The notes beneath the pieces were generated by a model. That model worked only from the letters and a program-made list of their open reading frames with translations, was not told where the DNA came from and did not search any database. The translations under genes and the position numbers were made by a program. 64,000 bases of DNA, taken from positions 1-64,000 of the forward strand of contig NZ_FOHW01000026.1 in the NCBI RefSeq assembly GCF_900111735.1, written 5' to 3'. This document shows, in pieces, positions 41,401 through 50,715 of this stretch (the stretch's first letter is position 1; each line of letters starts with the position of its first letter). This stretch comes from Pseudomonas graminis (lineage in GTDB: Bacteria > Pseudomonadota > Gammaproteobacteria > Pseudomonadales > Pseudomonadaceae).

Positions 41401-43981
41401 CCTGCGGCACGGAGTTTTGTTCAAAGGCCTCCGCTAAATCCCCATCGCAATCTCGCTTGAAAAGAGCGATCGCACTTTCAACTTTCTTCGCATCGTTACC
41501 ATCGAATATTGGCAGATCAAACTCGGTCAGGACCGCCAAAAAGGCCATGTACAGCACGGAAGAAGGTCGCGGCTCTTTAGGAAGGCTGCGTAACTTATTA
41601 CAAGCGAATGCTATCGCTTGACGAAACACGTCTAATTCGATGTCACGTGGAATATCTCGGGCAAGCCTCGCGGCTTTCTGTCGCCCGTCAGAAAAAATCA
41701 GGACTTTACGGCCAGCGTTTGGGTATCGGGCGTCTGCCATCCGGCTCGCTGGCTGTCTTGCCATCTGGGTGCGAACCAAAGTAATAAAGGGAGCTTCACC
41801 CTTGGTAACGTGGTCCATGATTTTGGAAGGTTCGCCTCTGGCGTTTCTGATCCTACGGGTGCAGACAGGACAGTTGTCAAAGGTAATGTTATCGCCAACA
41901 GGCGTTTTATCTGGTACGCGGACCTTACGAAATCCCAAGCTATTTTCCGGACAGACATCTGTAAGGACGCCAGTCGCCATATGCAGCCACTTTTCGATAT
42001 GTCGGCTTCTCGGGTGAGTAGTTTCCTCGACGAATATATCGATCGGCATAAGCGTAGTTACTCCACCGTCCGACAGAGGGCCACTTGGCTGGTGCCATAC
42101 AAACTTCATGTCCTCGCTAACGTAGCCACGAACGAATGCTGCGCCGCAATCTCGATGGGTGAGGAACTCAAAGACACGCGCTCTGGAATCACAGTTGCAT
42201 TGCGTCGAAGATTTCGTTTGGAAGCGACCAAGAGTTGTTGGGCCGTTATGATCGGCAAGCCGGCTTGAGCAGTTAGGGTCAACACATGCATAAAGCCCAG
42301 GCAAGCCTCGATGAAACAGATGAAGGCGAGTCGGCAAAAGCACCCGGCCATCTGAGCGTCTCTGCGCATGACTCCCCAAAGCAAGAAGCGCATCAGTTGC
42401 TTTATCCGCCTGTTGAACGGGGCAATCACCGAAAAGCTTACGGCTCAGGGCGTCCAACTGCTCCGCTTTACCTGACACTAATTCAATCAGCTTCTCTAAC
42501 GGCCCGAAGCCGGTAAGATTTTCGAACAACCAGTCCCTTAGAGCCGCATGATCATTACCGGCAAATGACTTCCATCCAACCCGATTGCCTAGATCAAGGG
42601 CTGCGGCCGTCGCAGCCGGAAAATTATTGGCGATACCTTGAAATGCATCCAGATCGAAATCCGCCAGCGCTTCGATCTGATCAACAGTAACGGAACGCTC
42701 ATTCGACCGGGGCTCATGCGTACCTAAGATTACCCGGAAGCGCCGCGATGACTCCTCGAGCAACCCTGTAAGATCGCGGGCAAAACGCTCACCGTCCATT
42801 GCCGCAGTTTCACCGTTGCCAAGGCTCGCACTTGTCAAAATGCACCGCATCCGCTCCCGAGGAATATCGAGACGGGCGCATAGACGACGGATCAGAAGTG
42901 CGACTTCGGCACCGCCAGCACCTCGGTACATGTGAGCTTCGTCAAGGACCAGGATGAATTCATTCCGTTCATCGCTCTTCAACCAGTCTTTTGTTTGCTC
43001 GAAGATGTCACGCTCGATGGGCCGCATGAGCATGTATTCGAGCATGGAATAGTTAGTGACAAGCAGCTCAGGGCATCGGGTCTGCATCTCATCACGAGTC
43101 ATCAGTTCGCGATCGCCCGGTTGAGTCTTGAGGCGCCCCTTCCAATTTTTTGAAATGAATTCTTTGCCCATCCGCTTTCCGGACGCATAGGTTTTGGTCT
43201 GAACGGAGTCATCTCCGTAGAAGCCAACCAAATCCTTGCTCGGCCATCGTCCGATACGAGCTAAATCATGCTGAACTGCTGGAACAGTCGCGACTTTTTT
43301 GTAGAACTGTTCGAACAGAGGTTTGATGAAGCGCTCATCACGATCGGCTGAGCGCCGACCGGGGTATGGCGTTCGACCCGTGTAGCTACCGAAACGGATA
43401 GGGGTGCTCCTGCCCTGAGCCAGGATACCAGCTGCATCCGGATTACCCAGGATTCGACGGATACGCGCCATCTGGTCGTTGACCAGCGCGTTCATGGGAT
43501 ACAGCAGCATTGCTCTGCAGCCAGGCATCGCGGCAGAGTCCGGACGCTCCTCTCCCTCGACCGCAAGCGATCCAATAACGGGCATCAGAAAACTTTCAGT
43601 TTTACCTGAACCAGTACCCGTCGCGATCACAAGGTCCGCGGCTTCCTCCCCCAGAAATGCAGCCAATGCCTGAGACTGGTGTTCATAAGGACGGGGGTAC
43701 AAACCGAGGCCCATTACCGAAAGTTTGCTCAGCGCCGATGCTGCGGCTTGCGGGATCGGAAGAGCATCGTAGGACTCCCCTATTTTATAGACCTGCGTCG
43801 CCTCAACATAAGGGGTTTGAGCAATGGTTTCGTTCGCCAGCAAGAGCGCGTGGCGTTCTCTGACCAAGCCTTCGTCCCGAATATGGTACTGAGCCTCGAT
43901 ATATTGCCTCAAACTGTCGGCTAGTCCTTTTGCTGTTTCATGTACACCAGTCGACTCAGCCGTCATGGACGTCCCACTCAT
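38447..43981 (-). CDS. druE: DruE, DEAD/DEAH helicase of Druantia type I
   Basis: An 1844-residue superfamily-2 helicase-related protein. Walker A TGTGSGKT is at residues 121-128, the DEAH box VLDEAHMYRGAGGAE near 346, and the helicase C-terminal motif QRAGRAGRRGSSVSTVV near 1148. The C-terminal DUF1998/MZB region has cysteines CTCETSCTECLNHFHNQH near 1705 that would bind zinc. A giant DUF1998 helicase is the defining common subunit of all Druantia types and is essential for phage protection. It overlaps druD by TGATG, so it is the last gene of the druABCDE operon. Full length, no frameshift seen. Confidence 0.93.
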   Translation of the reverse strand: MSGTSMTAESTGVHETAKGLADSLRQYIEAQYHIRDEGLVRERHALLLANETIAQTPYVEATQVYKIGESYDALPIPQAAASALSKLSVMGLGLYPRPYEHQSQALAAFLGEEAADLVIATGTGSGKTESFLMPVIGSLAVEGEERPDSAAMPGCRAMLLYPMNALVNDQMARIRRILGNPDAAGILAQGRSTPIRFGSYTGRTPYPGRRSADRDERFIKPLFEQFYKKVATVPAVQHDLARIGRWPSKDLVGFYGDDSVQTKTYASGKRMGKEFISKNWKGRLKTQPGDRELMTRDEMQTRCPELLVTNYSMLEYMLMRPIERDIFEQTKDWLKSDERNEFILVLDEAHMYRGAGGAEVALLIRRLCARLDIPRERMRCILTSASLGNGETAAMDGERFARDLTGLLEESSRRFRVILGTHEPRSNERSVTVDQIEALADFDLDAFQGIANNFPAATAAALDLGNRVGWKSFAGNDHAALRDWLFENLTGFGPLEKLIELVSGKAEQLDALSRKLFGDCPVQQADKATDALLALGSHAQRRSDGRVLLPTRLHLFHRGLPGLYACVDPNCSSRLADHNGPTTLGRFQTKSSTQCNCDSRARVFEFLTHRDCGAAFVRGYVSEDMKFVWHQPSGPLSDGGVTTLMPIDIFVEETTHPRSRHIEKWLHMATGVLTDVCPENSLGFRKVRVPDKTPVGDNITFDNCPVCTRRIRNARGEPSKIMDHVTKGEAPFITLVRTQMARQPASRMADARYPNAGRKVLIFSDGRQKAARLARDIPRDIELDVFRQAIAFACNKLRSLPKEPRPSSVLYMAFLAVLTEFDLPIFDGNDAKKVESAIALFKRDCDGDLAEAFEQNSVPQETPSRYKIALLKLLCSSYYSLSGTTVGFVEPAAQKLKKIGQDLTSAGILLSDGDLRALAVGWIESLLQDFAFDKAIDPIYRYKAAGYPKQPWGSNGKFDKPLRASLMAHFGVTSTTLDSIEATFCRHLAEDESGVWFLSPNSLALVVDLDHVWAQCSQCTALTSFALAGKICLACGSDTAVLVDPATSDYVNARKGFWRRPVWEALQPGARLSNLSVEEHTAQLSNRDRSKVHATTELYELRFQDVLIDPKDRPIDVLSCTTTMEVGVDIGSLVAVALRNVPPQRENYQQRAGRAGRRGSSVSTVVTYSQNGPHDSHYFLNPRHIVAGPPRTPEIKVDNAKIARRHVHAYLFQTFFHEVMAQTPNLSVEKTSLLQKSLGSTQDFFFGSANTELNLHSFESWVSKNVLDANAPLKTSVIAWLPPSLDTRGLSLVEWLQNTAESLIESLRDLAAELPRETVAITDLDADEENPVGETLDPVIEQKELLEFLFFHGLLPSYAFPTSLCSFLVEKIVRGTGMPEVQTLQRPQQSIAKALSEYAPGRLIVIDRKTYRSGGVFADMPTSAVNRAIPLFDDAKLHVHCKSCSFVRNPNKLGGNGGVCPVCNGELTEEQMILPQVFGPERADDLPEDDREQEITFATMAQFPQAVDPENFSFRDCGPNASYTHATDQTLVTVNRGRQGAEQGGFSVCVECGHASVYDQQSQVGAHDRPYKLLGPKGTPLTCSGKFAKVILGHDFKTDLLLLRLKIAEPLATNTVDVVVLQMLEDALHSVAEALRLAASRHRQLDLDPSEFGSGFRIEPALQDSVRTLEVFLYDTLAGGAGYAEIAARHMPEILEDTIQLLETCTCETSCTECLNHFHNQHLQHRLDRNLGATLLRYAVWGEEPVCSSPEEQADTLSQLRASLELDGYRCTAVKDESMPLLVERDGKRVAVGCFPGLINTPEFRHSVADAFGVQGHVVLNEYLLRSDLPGAHLRVKRCFNEGL

Positions 43982-45015
43982 CAGATCCCTCCTTCCGCGC
44001 CTTGGCGCTCCACCAAAACAATGCCCAGTCCATCGAGCGCGCTTCGCACGATAGGTAGTGCTTCAATAGGTATTACATGTTGTCTCAAGCCCGGATGCGC
44101 ACCTGCAGGCGCGGCCATTTCCCAACCAATCAGCAGAGCCTTGGCTTCAGCAGATGGCAGCCGGCGGTACAGGCGTAACCGGACAAATCCTTGGTATGTC
44201 TCGGCCTCCACTTTTGTGGGGCGGCCAGCCTGTTGGTCCAAATAAAAGCGAAGCCGTCTGGCATCCTGCGATTTAATGGACGCAAAACGTTGCAGCCGCC
44301 CGCGATAGAAGGCCCCCACAAAATATGAAGTCATCGTCCCGGTTGGATATTTGGCCAAAAAAGTCCCTTGGGCGTTGAGAGCGCCCGGAAGCGCAACCCA
44401 TCCCCCATTGAGGTAAACCATGATCTCTGCCAACTCGTCGATAGGGGGACCAAACCGCTCGCTCGCCTCATGAATTAATCTGGCTGACCAAACCTCAAGC
44501 CCTTCCATCGGGGCACCTATCCAGTCACTGGCGTCGCAGATATCCAGCCACCCCTCGCACATGGCCTTGGCGACCAGCCGCGCTCGGCCACACGCGCGGG
44601 TCTGAACACCGCGAGGGAAAGCCTGAGAGGGACCTCCTCCGACTATGACTACGTCGCTGGCTGCGGCCCTGATTGCCAGGGGTTTAGGGGTTAACCATCC
44701 ATTTGCCACCCTTACCAAATCCCCCAACTCACCTAGACTGTTCAAGACGCTCAACACCCCGGGCCGAGCCTCAGCGTCTTCCGAAAGGTTCGGCCAGATT
44801 GGCGAGAGGCGTTTGCGCACGAGGCTAGTCAAACTCAGCGATGCGGCAGGCTCCCAAGGATCGTTATCTGCCAAGGGCAGCGAGCACATATAGGATGCAG
44901 CCCTCAGACATTCTGAGATCGCCGAGATGCGCAGCCCCTCCCCATTCACTTTGCAGCCGATTCCGGCGGCGATGACCCTCTTGGCGTCATTGTCGGAGAG
45001 CGCCTGCCACTTCAT
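43981..45015 (-). CDS. druD: DruD, Druantia type I
   Basis: A 344-residue protein between DruC and DruE in the druABCDE order. N-terminal helices (ALSDNDAKRVIAAGIGCKVN), a glycine-rich VVIVGGGPSQAFPRG near 123-137, and a beta-rich middle (TMTSYFVGAFYRGRLQRFAS). No enzyme motif is clear. Assigned by position and length; the individual sequence family is otherwise uncharacterised. Directly abuts the druC stop. Confidence 0.85.
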   Translation of the reverse strand: MKWQALSDNDAKRVIAAGIGCKVNGEGLRISAISECLRAASYMCSLPLADNDPWEPAASLSLTSLVRKRLSPIWPNLSEDAEARPGVLSVLNSLGELGDLVRVANGWLTPKPLAIRAAASDVVIVGGGPSQAFPRGVQTRACGRARLVAKAMCEGWLDICDASDWIGAPMEGLEVWSARLIHEASERFGPPIDELAEIMVYLNGGWVALPGALNAQGTFLAKYPTGTMTSYFVGAFYRGRLQRFASIKSQDARRLRFYLDQQAGRPTKVEAETYQGFVRLRLYRRLPSAEAKALLIGWEMAAPAGAHPGLRQHVIPIEALPIVRSALDGLGIVLVERQGAEGGI

Positions 45016-46908
45016 CTATGCGTCCTCAAGGTGAGAAGACTCAGCTTGCTGCTGAGCGAGAATGCGCTCCGCAACGGCGGCGATATTCTCGAACGGACCA
45101 CCAGAGGTTTTTGCCCAGGGGCAGGCCCAGAACATGAGCATCGAGTGCAAATCACCTCCCTCACTACCGCCGGGCGTAGACCTCAGTTGTAGATAAGCTC
45201 GATAAGCACTTCGAGTCCAAAGATTGCCGGGGTTAAAACTCGACTCGTCGAGCAACTCTTGTAAGTCAGGAATCAGACTACTCGGCGTTTCATTGCTGAA
45301 CCCCTCAAGCTGATCCCACGATTTGCTCCTCAAACAGCCATATTTCAGGCTCGGCAGCCTCGAAGACACTCCTCTCATTTGCAGGCTATCTGTATTGATA
45401 ACAGGCCCCAACTCGGCAAGAGTGCCGCCGTCCGGGAATGCCGCAGGTCCCTGCGCCCAAGAACTGATGAGGGCCAGGCTGTGATTGGTAGCGATGGATA
45501 ACTGGCGGCGAGTGACAACGTCTCGGATCGCAGTGCCATATATCTCGAAAGCGGATCGGTTAGCGCCCTTCAACAGCAGACAACCCGAGGTGCCGGCAGC
45601 TTCGTCAAAACAGTCACTCGCCGCCTCCTCCGAAATAAGTCCGACCGGCACTCGCCACTCGTGAAATGTCGGCCCCCCCACTGCTGCCGCTACGGCATCT
45701 GCTACGAAATCGGCCAGTGATCCTGAAAACTGAATCATCTGTCCAGACGCTAGCCCAGCCACAACAACCCGAGCAACGGATATCGCTGCCCCTTTTACTA
45801 TTCCACTTGCCTGGAGATTGCATGCGATAAGTTCACACGCGTTTTCGACAGTACGGATCTCGACAATTGGCCCCTGGGCTTCGACCTCTAACAAACGAAC
45901 TTGCTGCTGCCCGTGGCCCGACCCAGAACCCAACTTGTTCAGGTTGGTCTGCAGGCTCTCCATCCGTTCAGATAGCACTGCCACCGCTTCGGCGGATTGA
46001 GCCCAGTCAGGGGCTTGCAGATTAATCTGGTCCACCAGACCTTTGAGCTCCAAGACCTGAGTTGAGGCCTCATCCCAAATTGTGGCTTGGTCAGAAAGCG
46101 CGTTTAGTTTCTGCGTGGCGAGCTCGACCCTGTCATCCGTAGACGCTAACGCCTCCGTATTTTTTCGTCCCACGTAATCAAGTGCCTGAACAGCTTCGGC
46201 TAGTTGCTCAGTGAGCTCAGCGGACGTATTAAACTCAGCGCGTAGATCGGCAGCCTCGCTAACCGCCCCCTGAATGCGTACGGAAACGTCTTCGACATTT
46301 TTGAGGAGCGATGACATTGCCGATTCAAGCAACTCAATGTGCTCAGCAACCTCCTCCGCTGCCGTTTCGGCAATCTCGAAGTAGCCTTCAATCTTGTCCA
46401 AACGCCCTGGCAAGCCATCGATCATTCTGTCGCGGGCAAGGGTGGACTCCGGACGAAATCTTCCCAATGCTGCTTGCGTATCAGCATGATCGGCAAAGCC
46501 ACTGAACGCGATTAAGCGCTCCAGGATCTCCCGAGGGGCGTCCGGAAACTTGTTCGCCATCGTCTCAATGAAGATTGGAGCTGCGTCGGCTTGCGGAGCA
46601 GATCGGTCACCTGCGGGAAAATCTTCACCTAACCGATTTATCGCCCAAGCCACCCAGAAGTTAGCAAACGTTTTCCAGTCTGCATCTCCCTTCTGACCGC
46701 TTTGGGGATGGAGAATGTGCCCTATAAGACGTCTCTGCTTCTCTTTGAACTCAGGAGGCGAGCTTCTTCGGAATCCGGAGATAGGAGGCTGGCGGTCGTA
46801 GTAATTCTTTCGGTAAGTGTGCGGGACCTCCTCAATAAACTCAGCGATTTTTGCGAGTCCAAATGCAGAGATACGCTCCCTTGCTTCTTGGCCATATTGG
46901 TAACTCAT
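45016..46908 (-). CDS. druC: DruC, Druantia type I
   Basis: A 630-residue protein. Residues about 165-335 form a long coiled coil (EEVAEHIELLESAMSSLLKN, then ELTEQLAEAVQALDYVGRKN and LSERMESLQTNLNKLG). The C-terminal half is globular with no recognised motif, perhaps a large helical scaffold that bridges the other Dru proteins. Assigned from gene order in a type I Druantia operon and length. Overlaps druB by ATGA. Confidence 0.85.
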   Translation of the reverse strand: MSYQYGQEARERISAFGLAKIAEFIEEVPHTYRKNYYDRQPPISGFRRSSPPEFKEKQRRLIGHILHPQSGQKGDADWKTFANFWVAWAINRLGEDFPAGDRSAPQADAAPIFIETMANKFPDAPREILERLIAFSGFADHADTQAALGRFRPESTLARDRMIDGLPGRLDKIEGYFEIAETAAEEVAEHIELLESAMSSLLKNVEDVSVRIQGAVSEAADLRAEFNTSAELTEQLAEAVQALDYVGRKNTEALASTDDRVELATQKLNALSDQATIWDEASTQVLELKGLVDQINLQAPDWAQSAEAVAVLSERMESLQTNLNKLGSGSGHGQQQVRLLEVEAQGPIVEIRTVENACELIACNLQASGIVKGAAISVARVVVAGLASGQMIQFSGSLADFVADAVAAAVGGPTFHEWRVPVGLISEEAASDCFDEAAGTSGCLLLKGANRSAFEIYGTAIRDVVTRRQLSIATNHSLALISSWAQGPAAFPDGGTLAELGPVINTDSLQMRGVSSRLPSLKYGCLRSKSWDQLEGFSNETPSSLIPDLQELLDESSFNPGNLWTRSAYRAYLQLRSTPGGSEGGDLHSMLMFWACPWAKTSGGPFENIAAVAERILAQQQAESSHLEDA

Positions 46909-48671
46909 GACGAGACACCTTCCCCTGAATGTGTGACTTCAAATCCACTGGCGAGGATTTCCCTCGCGAGGACCCGGTAGTTCGGCAATAGCGCTGACTG
47001 AGGTTTAGCGGCGTAAAAGGCCAAGACCAGCATGGCGTCGTCCGCATTCCCTCCCATGGGCCCACTACCTAGCAGTTGAGATAGAAAGCTGCGCACTCTT
47101 GACCGCACAGAGTGATTCAGCATTAACGGCGCCTTGCTGATTAGCGGGGACTGGACTCCCATACAACGCAGCCGCCCAAACCCTCCAAACTCAAGATCGA
47201 CATGGGATGAGGAGTCGCGGAGGCGTTCAAGAACGGTGCAATGCGCATCATTCGGTAACAACCGCTGGTGCGAACTATGGGGAGCCAGATCGTCGCCTGA
47301 CGACAGCTCGACGCTAATTGGCGTTGCTCCAATTTCTGAGTGAAGTCGACCAGTCGCACCGGGCGGCATCGCAAGATAATCGAGCGTCATCTGCTGCAGT
47401 CGCACCAACTCTACGAGCGCTTTGCACTTGCGGGTACCAAAGGGCACGATCAAGTGCACGCCCTCAGGTGAAGTGAATGCCATTTCTAGTCCAGGGAGGT
47501 CCAAAGTCGTTCTTGTCTTCAGTGTTCGGAAGAAGAATTTCTCAGCCTCGGAAGTCTCTGATTTGGCGACCCGAAAATGCTCTTGACTGCCCGGCGTCAA
47601 AGTAAATAACGCGGGCGATCGTTCGACTCCTATCGCGGCAATCCTGTTTGCGCCGCCAAAAACGAGCATACTTGGCCCTGCGTCTTGCGGGCCTACGGGC
47701 ATCATATTGGCAGCGAGTATTAACGAACTTGAATCGATACATTCGATAGCGTTGACGCTGGCGTTTCTCGCTAGGAAAGGCCAGACAGTGGTGATGCTCG
47801 GTACCGGTGGATTGACTATAAGCCCGGTAAAAGCCTGGAGCCAATCTGTGCATTCCTCGGACGGATCTTCAGGAACGGTAATTAGAGCGAGGCTCCAGCC
47901 TCTTCTACTTTGAAACCTGTCTGGAACAAGCTCACTCGGAAAATCGGGGAACACAGGCTCTTTCCACAAGAGAGCATACGTCTCTGCCCCTCTGAGCTCA
48001 TGTGCCCTGGGAAATCCCATCGCGTCGCCACGCCCCGAGGCCGTGAATACCGCAGCTCCCAAGGATGGAAGTCCACGGCACTCACGCTCTACGCTCTCGA
48101 CATAATATCGATCCGGTTGGCCGTCGAATGAAACGATCCGAAAATTGTCCGTTGAGAGCTCGGCCGTGATCCGGGAACCACTGGCCATCCCCAGCATGTT
48201 GATGTTCTGTAACCTGCCGCCCACATCGACTGTGATGGTGCCATTGCACGCGCGGCACGACGGCAGGGTCAACTCCAGATACCAAGCCGCCCGATTCCTT
48301 CCTTTGTCAATTCTTAGCCGAAGCTCCATCCGCCGCTTGGTCAGGACGGCAAAGGCACCACCCGGCAAGTTCTGTCCGTATAGACCTGGCGCAAAGTTTT
48401 CACATTGGGCAGTTCCTGTGCCGGGCCAGTGAGCAAAGTATTTTTTGCGTTTGAGCCCAGCGCGATGGCTCACCCTAGCTTGGCAAATTGGGCAGCTATA
48501 GAATCCACCACCAACCACGCTTTCAGCCGACTCGACCTTATTTGTTATCTTGTTAACGGCATAGTCCAACGCAGTTCCCCTTGCGTCTCTAATTTCGGTA
48601 GGTCGAGCCGAATGCCTTCCCCAACTCCATCTGTGTTCGGAGTAGGTGAGCTTGATTGCCAAATAAGTCAA
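46905..48671 (-). CDS. druB: DruB, Druantia type I, with zinc-finger N-terminus
   Basis: A 588-residue protein. After an N-terminal segment EIRDARGTALDYAV, the region GFYSCPICQARVSHRAG through KKYFAHWPGTG (about residues 56-85) resembles the CoiA-type zinc finger (CxxC with F-A-H). A second CRACNG pair is near 137. The start is uncertain: TTG 48671 overlaps druA by 83 bases; TTG 48569 has a better ribosome site (AAGGGG) but would cut off the RDARG part of the domain. Assigned by gene order; function in Druantia unknown. Confidence 0.85.
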   Translation of the reverse strand: MTYLAIKLTYSEHRWSWGRHSARPTEIRDARGTALDYAVNKITNKVESAESVVGGGFYSCPICQARVSHRAGLKRKKYFAHWPGTGTAQCENFAPGLYGQNLPGGAFAVLTKRRMELRLRIDKGRNRAAWYLELTLPSCRACNGTITVDVGGRLQNINMLGMASGSRITAELSTDNFRIVSFDGQPDRYYVESVERECRGLPSLGAAVFTASGRGDAMGFPRAHELRGAETYALLWKEPVFPDFPSELVPDRFQSRRGWSLALITVPEDPSEECTDWLQAFTGLIVNPPVPSITTVWPFLARNASVNAIECIDSSSLILAANMMPVGPQDAGPSMLVFGGANRIAAIGVERSPALFTLTPGSQEHFRVAKSETSEAEKFFFRTLKTRTTLDLPGLEMAFTSPEGVHLIVPFGTRKCKALVELVRLQQMTLDYLAMPPGATGRLHSEIGATPISVELSSGDDLAPHSSHQRLLPNDAHCTVLERLRDSSSHVDLEFGGFGRLRCMGVQSPLISKAPLMLNHSVRSRVRSFLSQLLGSGPMGGNADDAMLVLAFYAAKPQSALLPNYRVLAREILASGFEVTHSGEGVSS

Positions 48672-49821
48672 TCAGATCGCTAGACTTCCAGTACTTGAAA
48701 TCCGGCACGTTTTTGCTCCGCGGAATGACCCATCGATCTAACGCCATATCAGCGATCTGTTCAACGGATTGAAGAGAACTTACGTCTGGCTGACCTTTTC
48801 CGGTGTGCAAAATGCTGACCGCATTAGAGGCGAGTTGGCATATAAAAACTTCGCGTTGAATGCCATGGCGCATCAGATCGTCTTTAAAGCCCAGAGCTGC
48901 CAAGGCTGCACGGGTGGTCCGCAACCGCCAATTCGGCCCTTGTCCGTACGCGTGCTGGTCTGCGTAGGTATGATCGATATAACGCAGATAGTCTCGCAAC
49001 TCGGTGAACAGCCAGTCGGGGATATGAAAATGCCCCCACCCCCCGGTGTATCCTATCGACTTAAGGTATTCCGTTCCGTTGAGCTTCAGCCTGTTGTACA
49101 CCGAGGACCGCCCCATCGACGAAGTCGTGACGATCGCCATCAAGCGAGCTTTTTTTTCTTGCTGCGAGATGATGCCCGTGGAGGCACCATACGTCTGCGC
49201 GAAATCATCATAGAGATCACGACTGCGGAGCAGACAGGCAACCAGCTTACCGCCCAGAAGCGAGTTGTACGGAGGAATAGCTCCGAGCACATACGCGTCC
49301 ATGATGTTCACCAATCTGGCGCCACGATCGTGCGTGTTCCAACCGATGAACTTGTCCCGCACGCCTAGGTTGAAAACTGGGTCACCGATGGCAATGATGC
49401 CCATCAGCTTTCCATTGCTCTGGTCCCAGACGAGATAACGAAGGCGGCGCCCGAATCCGTTAGAGACAGGCACTGACCATGACAGTGCAGCTAGCCTAAA
49501 CAAGTCGCTTTGCCAGGTGCTAGATGACACGCGCTCCAAAACCGGCGAGATTTTCTCTGGATTGACGTCTAAGCCCGATGCGAAATAGTGCATCAGTTTG
49601 CCGCTTTTCTTGGTGACAAAATTTTCGCTGGCGATGAGACGCTCTTCGCGTTGAGCACTGTGCAGAGTGCGGATAGCGTCCTTGCCATTCCCTGGTGGAC
49701 GCAAAGCGCCCTCATCGGTCTTGGTGAACCCTAGGAAATGCAAGTGCTCACGAAGCTTTCGCTTAAGGTTCGCTTCGCGGAGGTTAACGCCGATAATGAT
49801 CGCGTCGCCTTTTTTAGGCAT
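48589..49821 (-). CDS. druA: DruA (DUF4338), Druantia type I
   Basis: A 410-residue DUF4338 protein, the marker of type I Druantia. Recognisable blocks: RRLRYLVWDQSNGKLMGIIA then IGDPVFNLGVRDKFIGWN, LVNIMDAYVLGAIPPYNSLL with GGKLVACLL, and SMGRSSVYNRLKLNGTEYLK, all characteristic of the family. Its biochemical activity is not known to me. First gene of the operon; AGGAAG lies upstream of the ATG at 49821. Confidence 0.93.
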   Translation of the reverse strand: MPKKGDAIIIGVNLREANLKRKLREHLHFLGFTKTDEGALRPPGNGKDAIRTLHSAQREERLIASENFVTKKSGKLMHYFASGLDVNPEKISPVLERVSSSTWQSDLFRLAALSWSVPVSNGFGRRLRYLVWDQSNGKLMGIIAIGDPVFNLGVRDKFIGWNTHDRGARLVNIMDAYVLGAIPPYNSLLGGKLVACLLRSRDLYDDFAQTYGASTGIISQQEKKARLMAIVTTSSMGRSSVYNRLKLNGTEYLKSIGYTGGWGHFHIPDWLFTELRDYLRYIDHTYADQHAYGQGPNWRLRTTRAALAALGFKDDLMRHGIQREVFICQLASNAVSILHTGKGQPDVSSLQSVEQIADMALDRWVIPRSKNVPDFKYWKSSDLIDLFGNQAHLLRTQMELGKAFGSTYRN

Positions 49822-50715
49822 GTGTCGCTTCCTGCTAACGGTTAATCCAATTGAGCCTAAGAAGCCGAATACATCGGCGGTCGAGGTAACGGATATTCAC
49901 TAAAACTCGGGGCGGTTAACCCGATAAATACAACCATTGGAGCTGCCTGGCACCCTCGCCGTTATTTCCCGCCAAAATACACGTGATGGGCGTGCGGCAT
50001 GAACTACCTAACCACACTCCTAGACCAATTTGACTCACAGATGCTCCAGCCGAAGACGGTCCTGTGCAGCGCGCGCGGATGGTACATGCCGCACGGTGCC
50101 TTATAAAGTCAAAGCGCCGCGCCTGCTGTCGAGACAGGAGATTGGCATCCCAGTGGCCTTCTAGGCAGCCCATACCTGACCAGCTTTTGTGCGGCACCGG
50201 TAGCCGTCGATAAAGAGCATGTGCTGAACAGGAAAAGATGGATCCAAACACAATTGAGCGATTTGAGCGAGAAACATTTCAGCTCGTTCTGAGTGATGCG
50301 ATCTCTGGATCCCGCCCCGAGGTAATCTCGCCCCGAAACGAGCCTCGCATTAATTAGTGAATAGCGGATCTACTGTCACGCCGATAAGGGTTCAACGACG
50401 GCAAGCGCTGCGTCAACCCATCCTGACCGGCGAGCAGAAACCGCAAACCGTCCGCCTGGCCGATCGGCTGGGCCGGAACAGGAGCGGAAGCTCAGCAGAG
50501 AGGCATGGGCTGGGATTGCAGTGAGTGTGCGGCTAGAGGAGCCATCCGTGACTGGAACTGGAGGACTGAGTTCGCACTTTGGCGACCGCGCCGGCTCTAG
50601 CTGACTGACGGACGGGAAAGCTCTCTCAAATTCCCCGCCCGCGCAAAACCTATTTCCCACTGCGCCCAAAAGCCCCTCTTGAGACTGTGTGCCCCGCTAT
50701 CGCGCGAGGACGCTC
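49822..50715. other. Gap between Druantia and the conjugation genes
   Basis: About 890 bases that should hold the druA promoter (minus strand) and the promoter of the conjugation operon (plus strand). I see one small-ORF candidate at 50238-50357 and otherwise no gene; frames on the minus strand at 50376-50669 have unnatural composition. Confidence 0.5.
50238..50357 (+). CDS. 39-residue ORF candidate
   Basis: ATG at 50238 directly follows AGGAAAAG. The product begins MDPNTIERFERETFQLVLSD and ends EPRIN; composition is protein-like and acidic-basic balanced. No family recognised. It could be the remnant N-terminus of a small regulator. Confidence 0.35.
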   Translation: MDPNTIERFERETFQLVLSDAISGSRPEVISPRNEPRIN

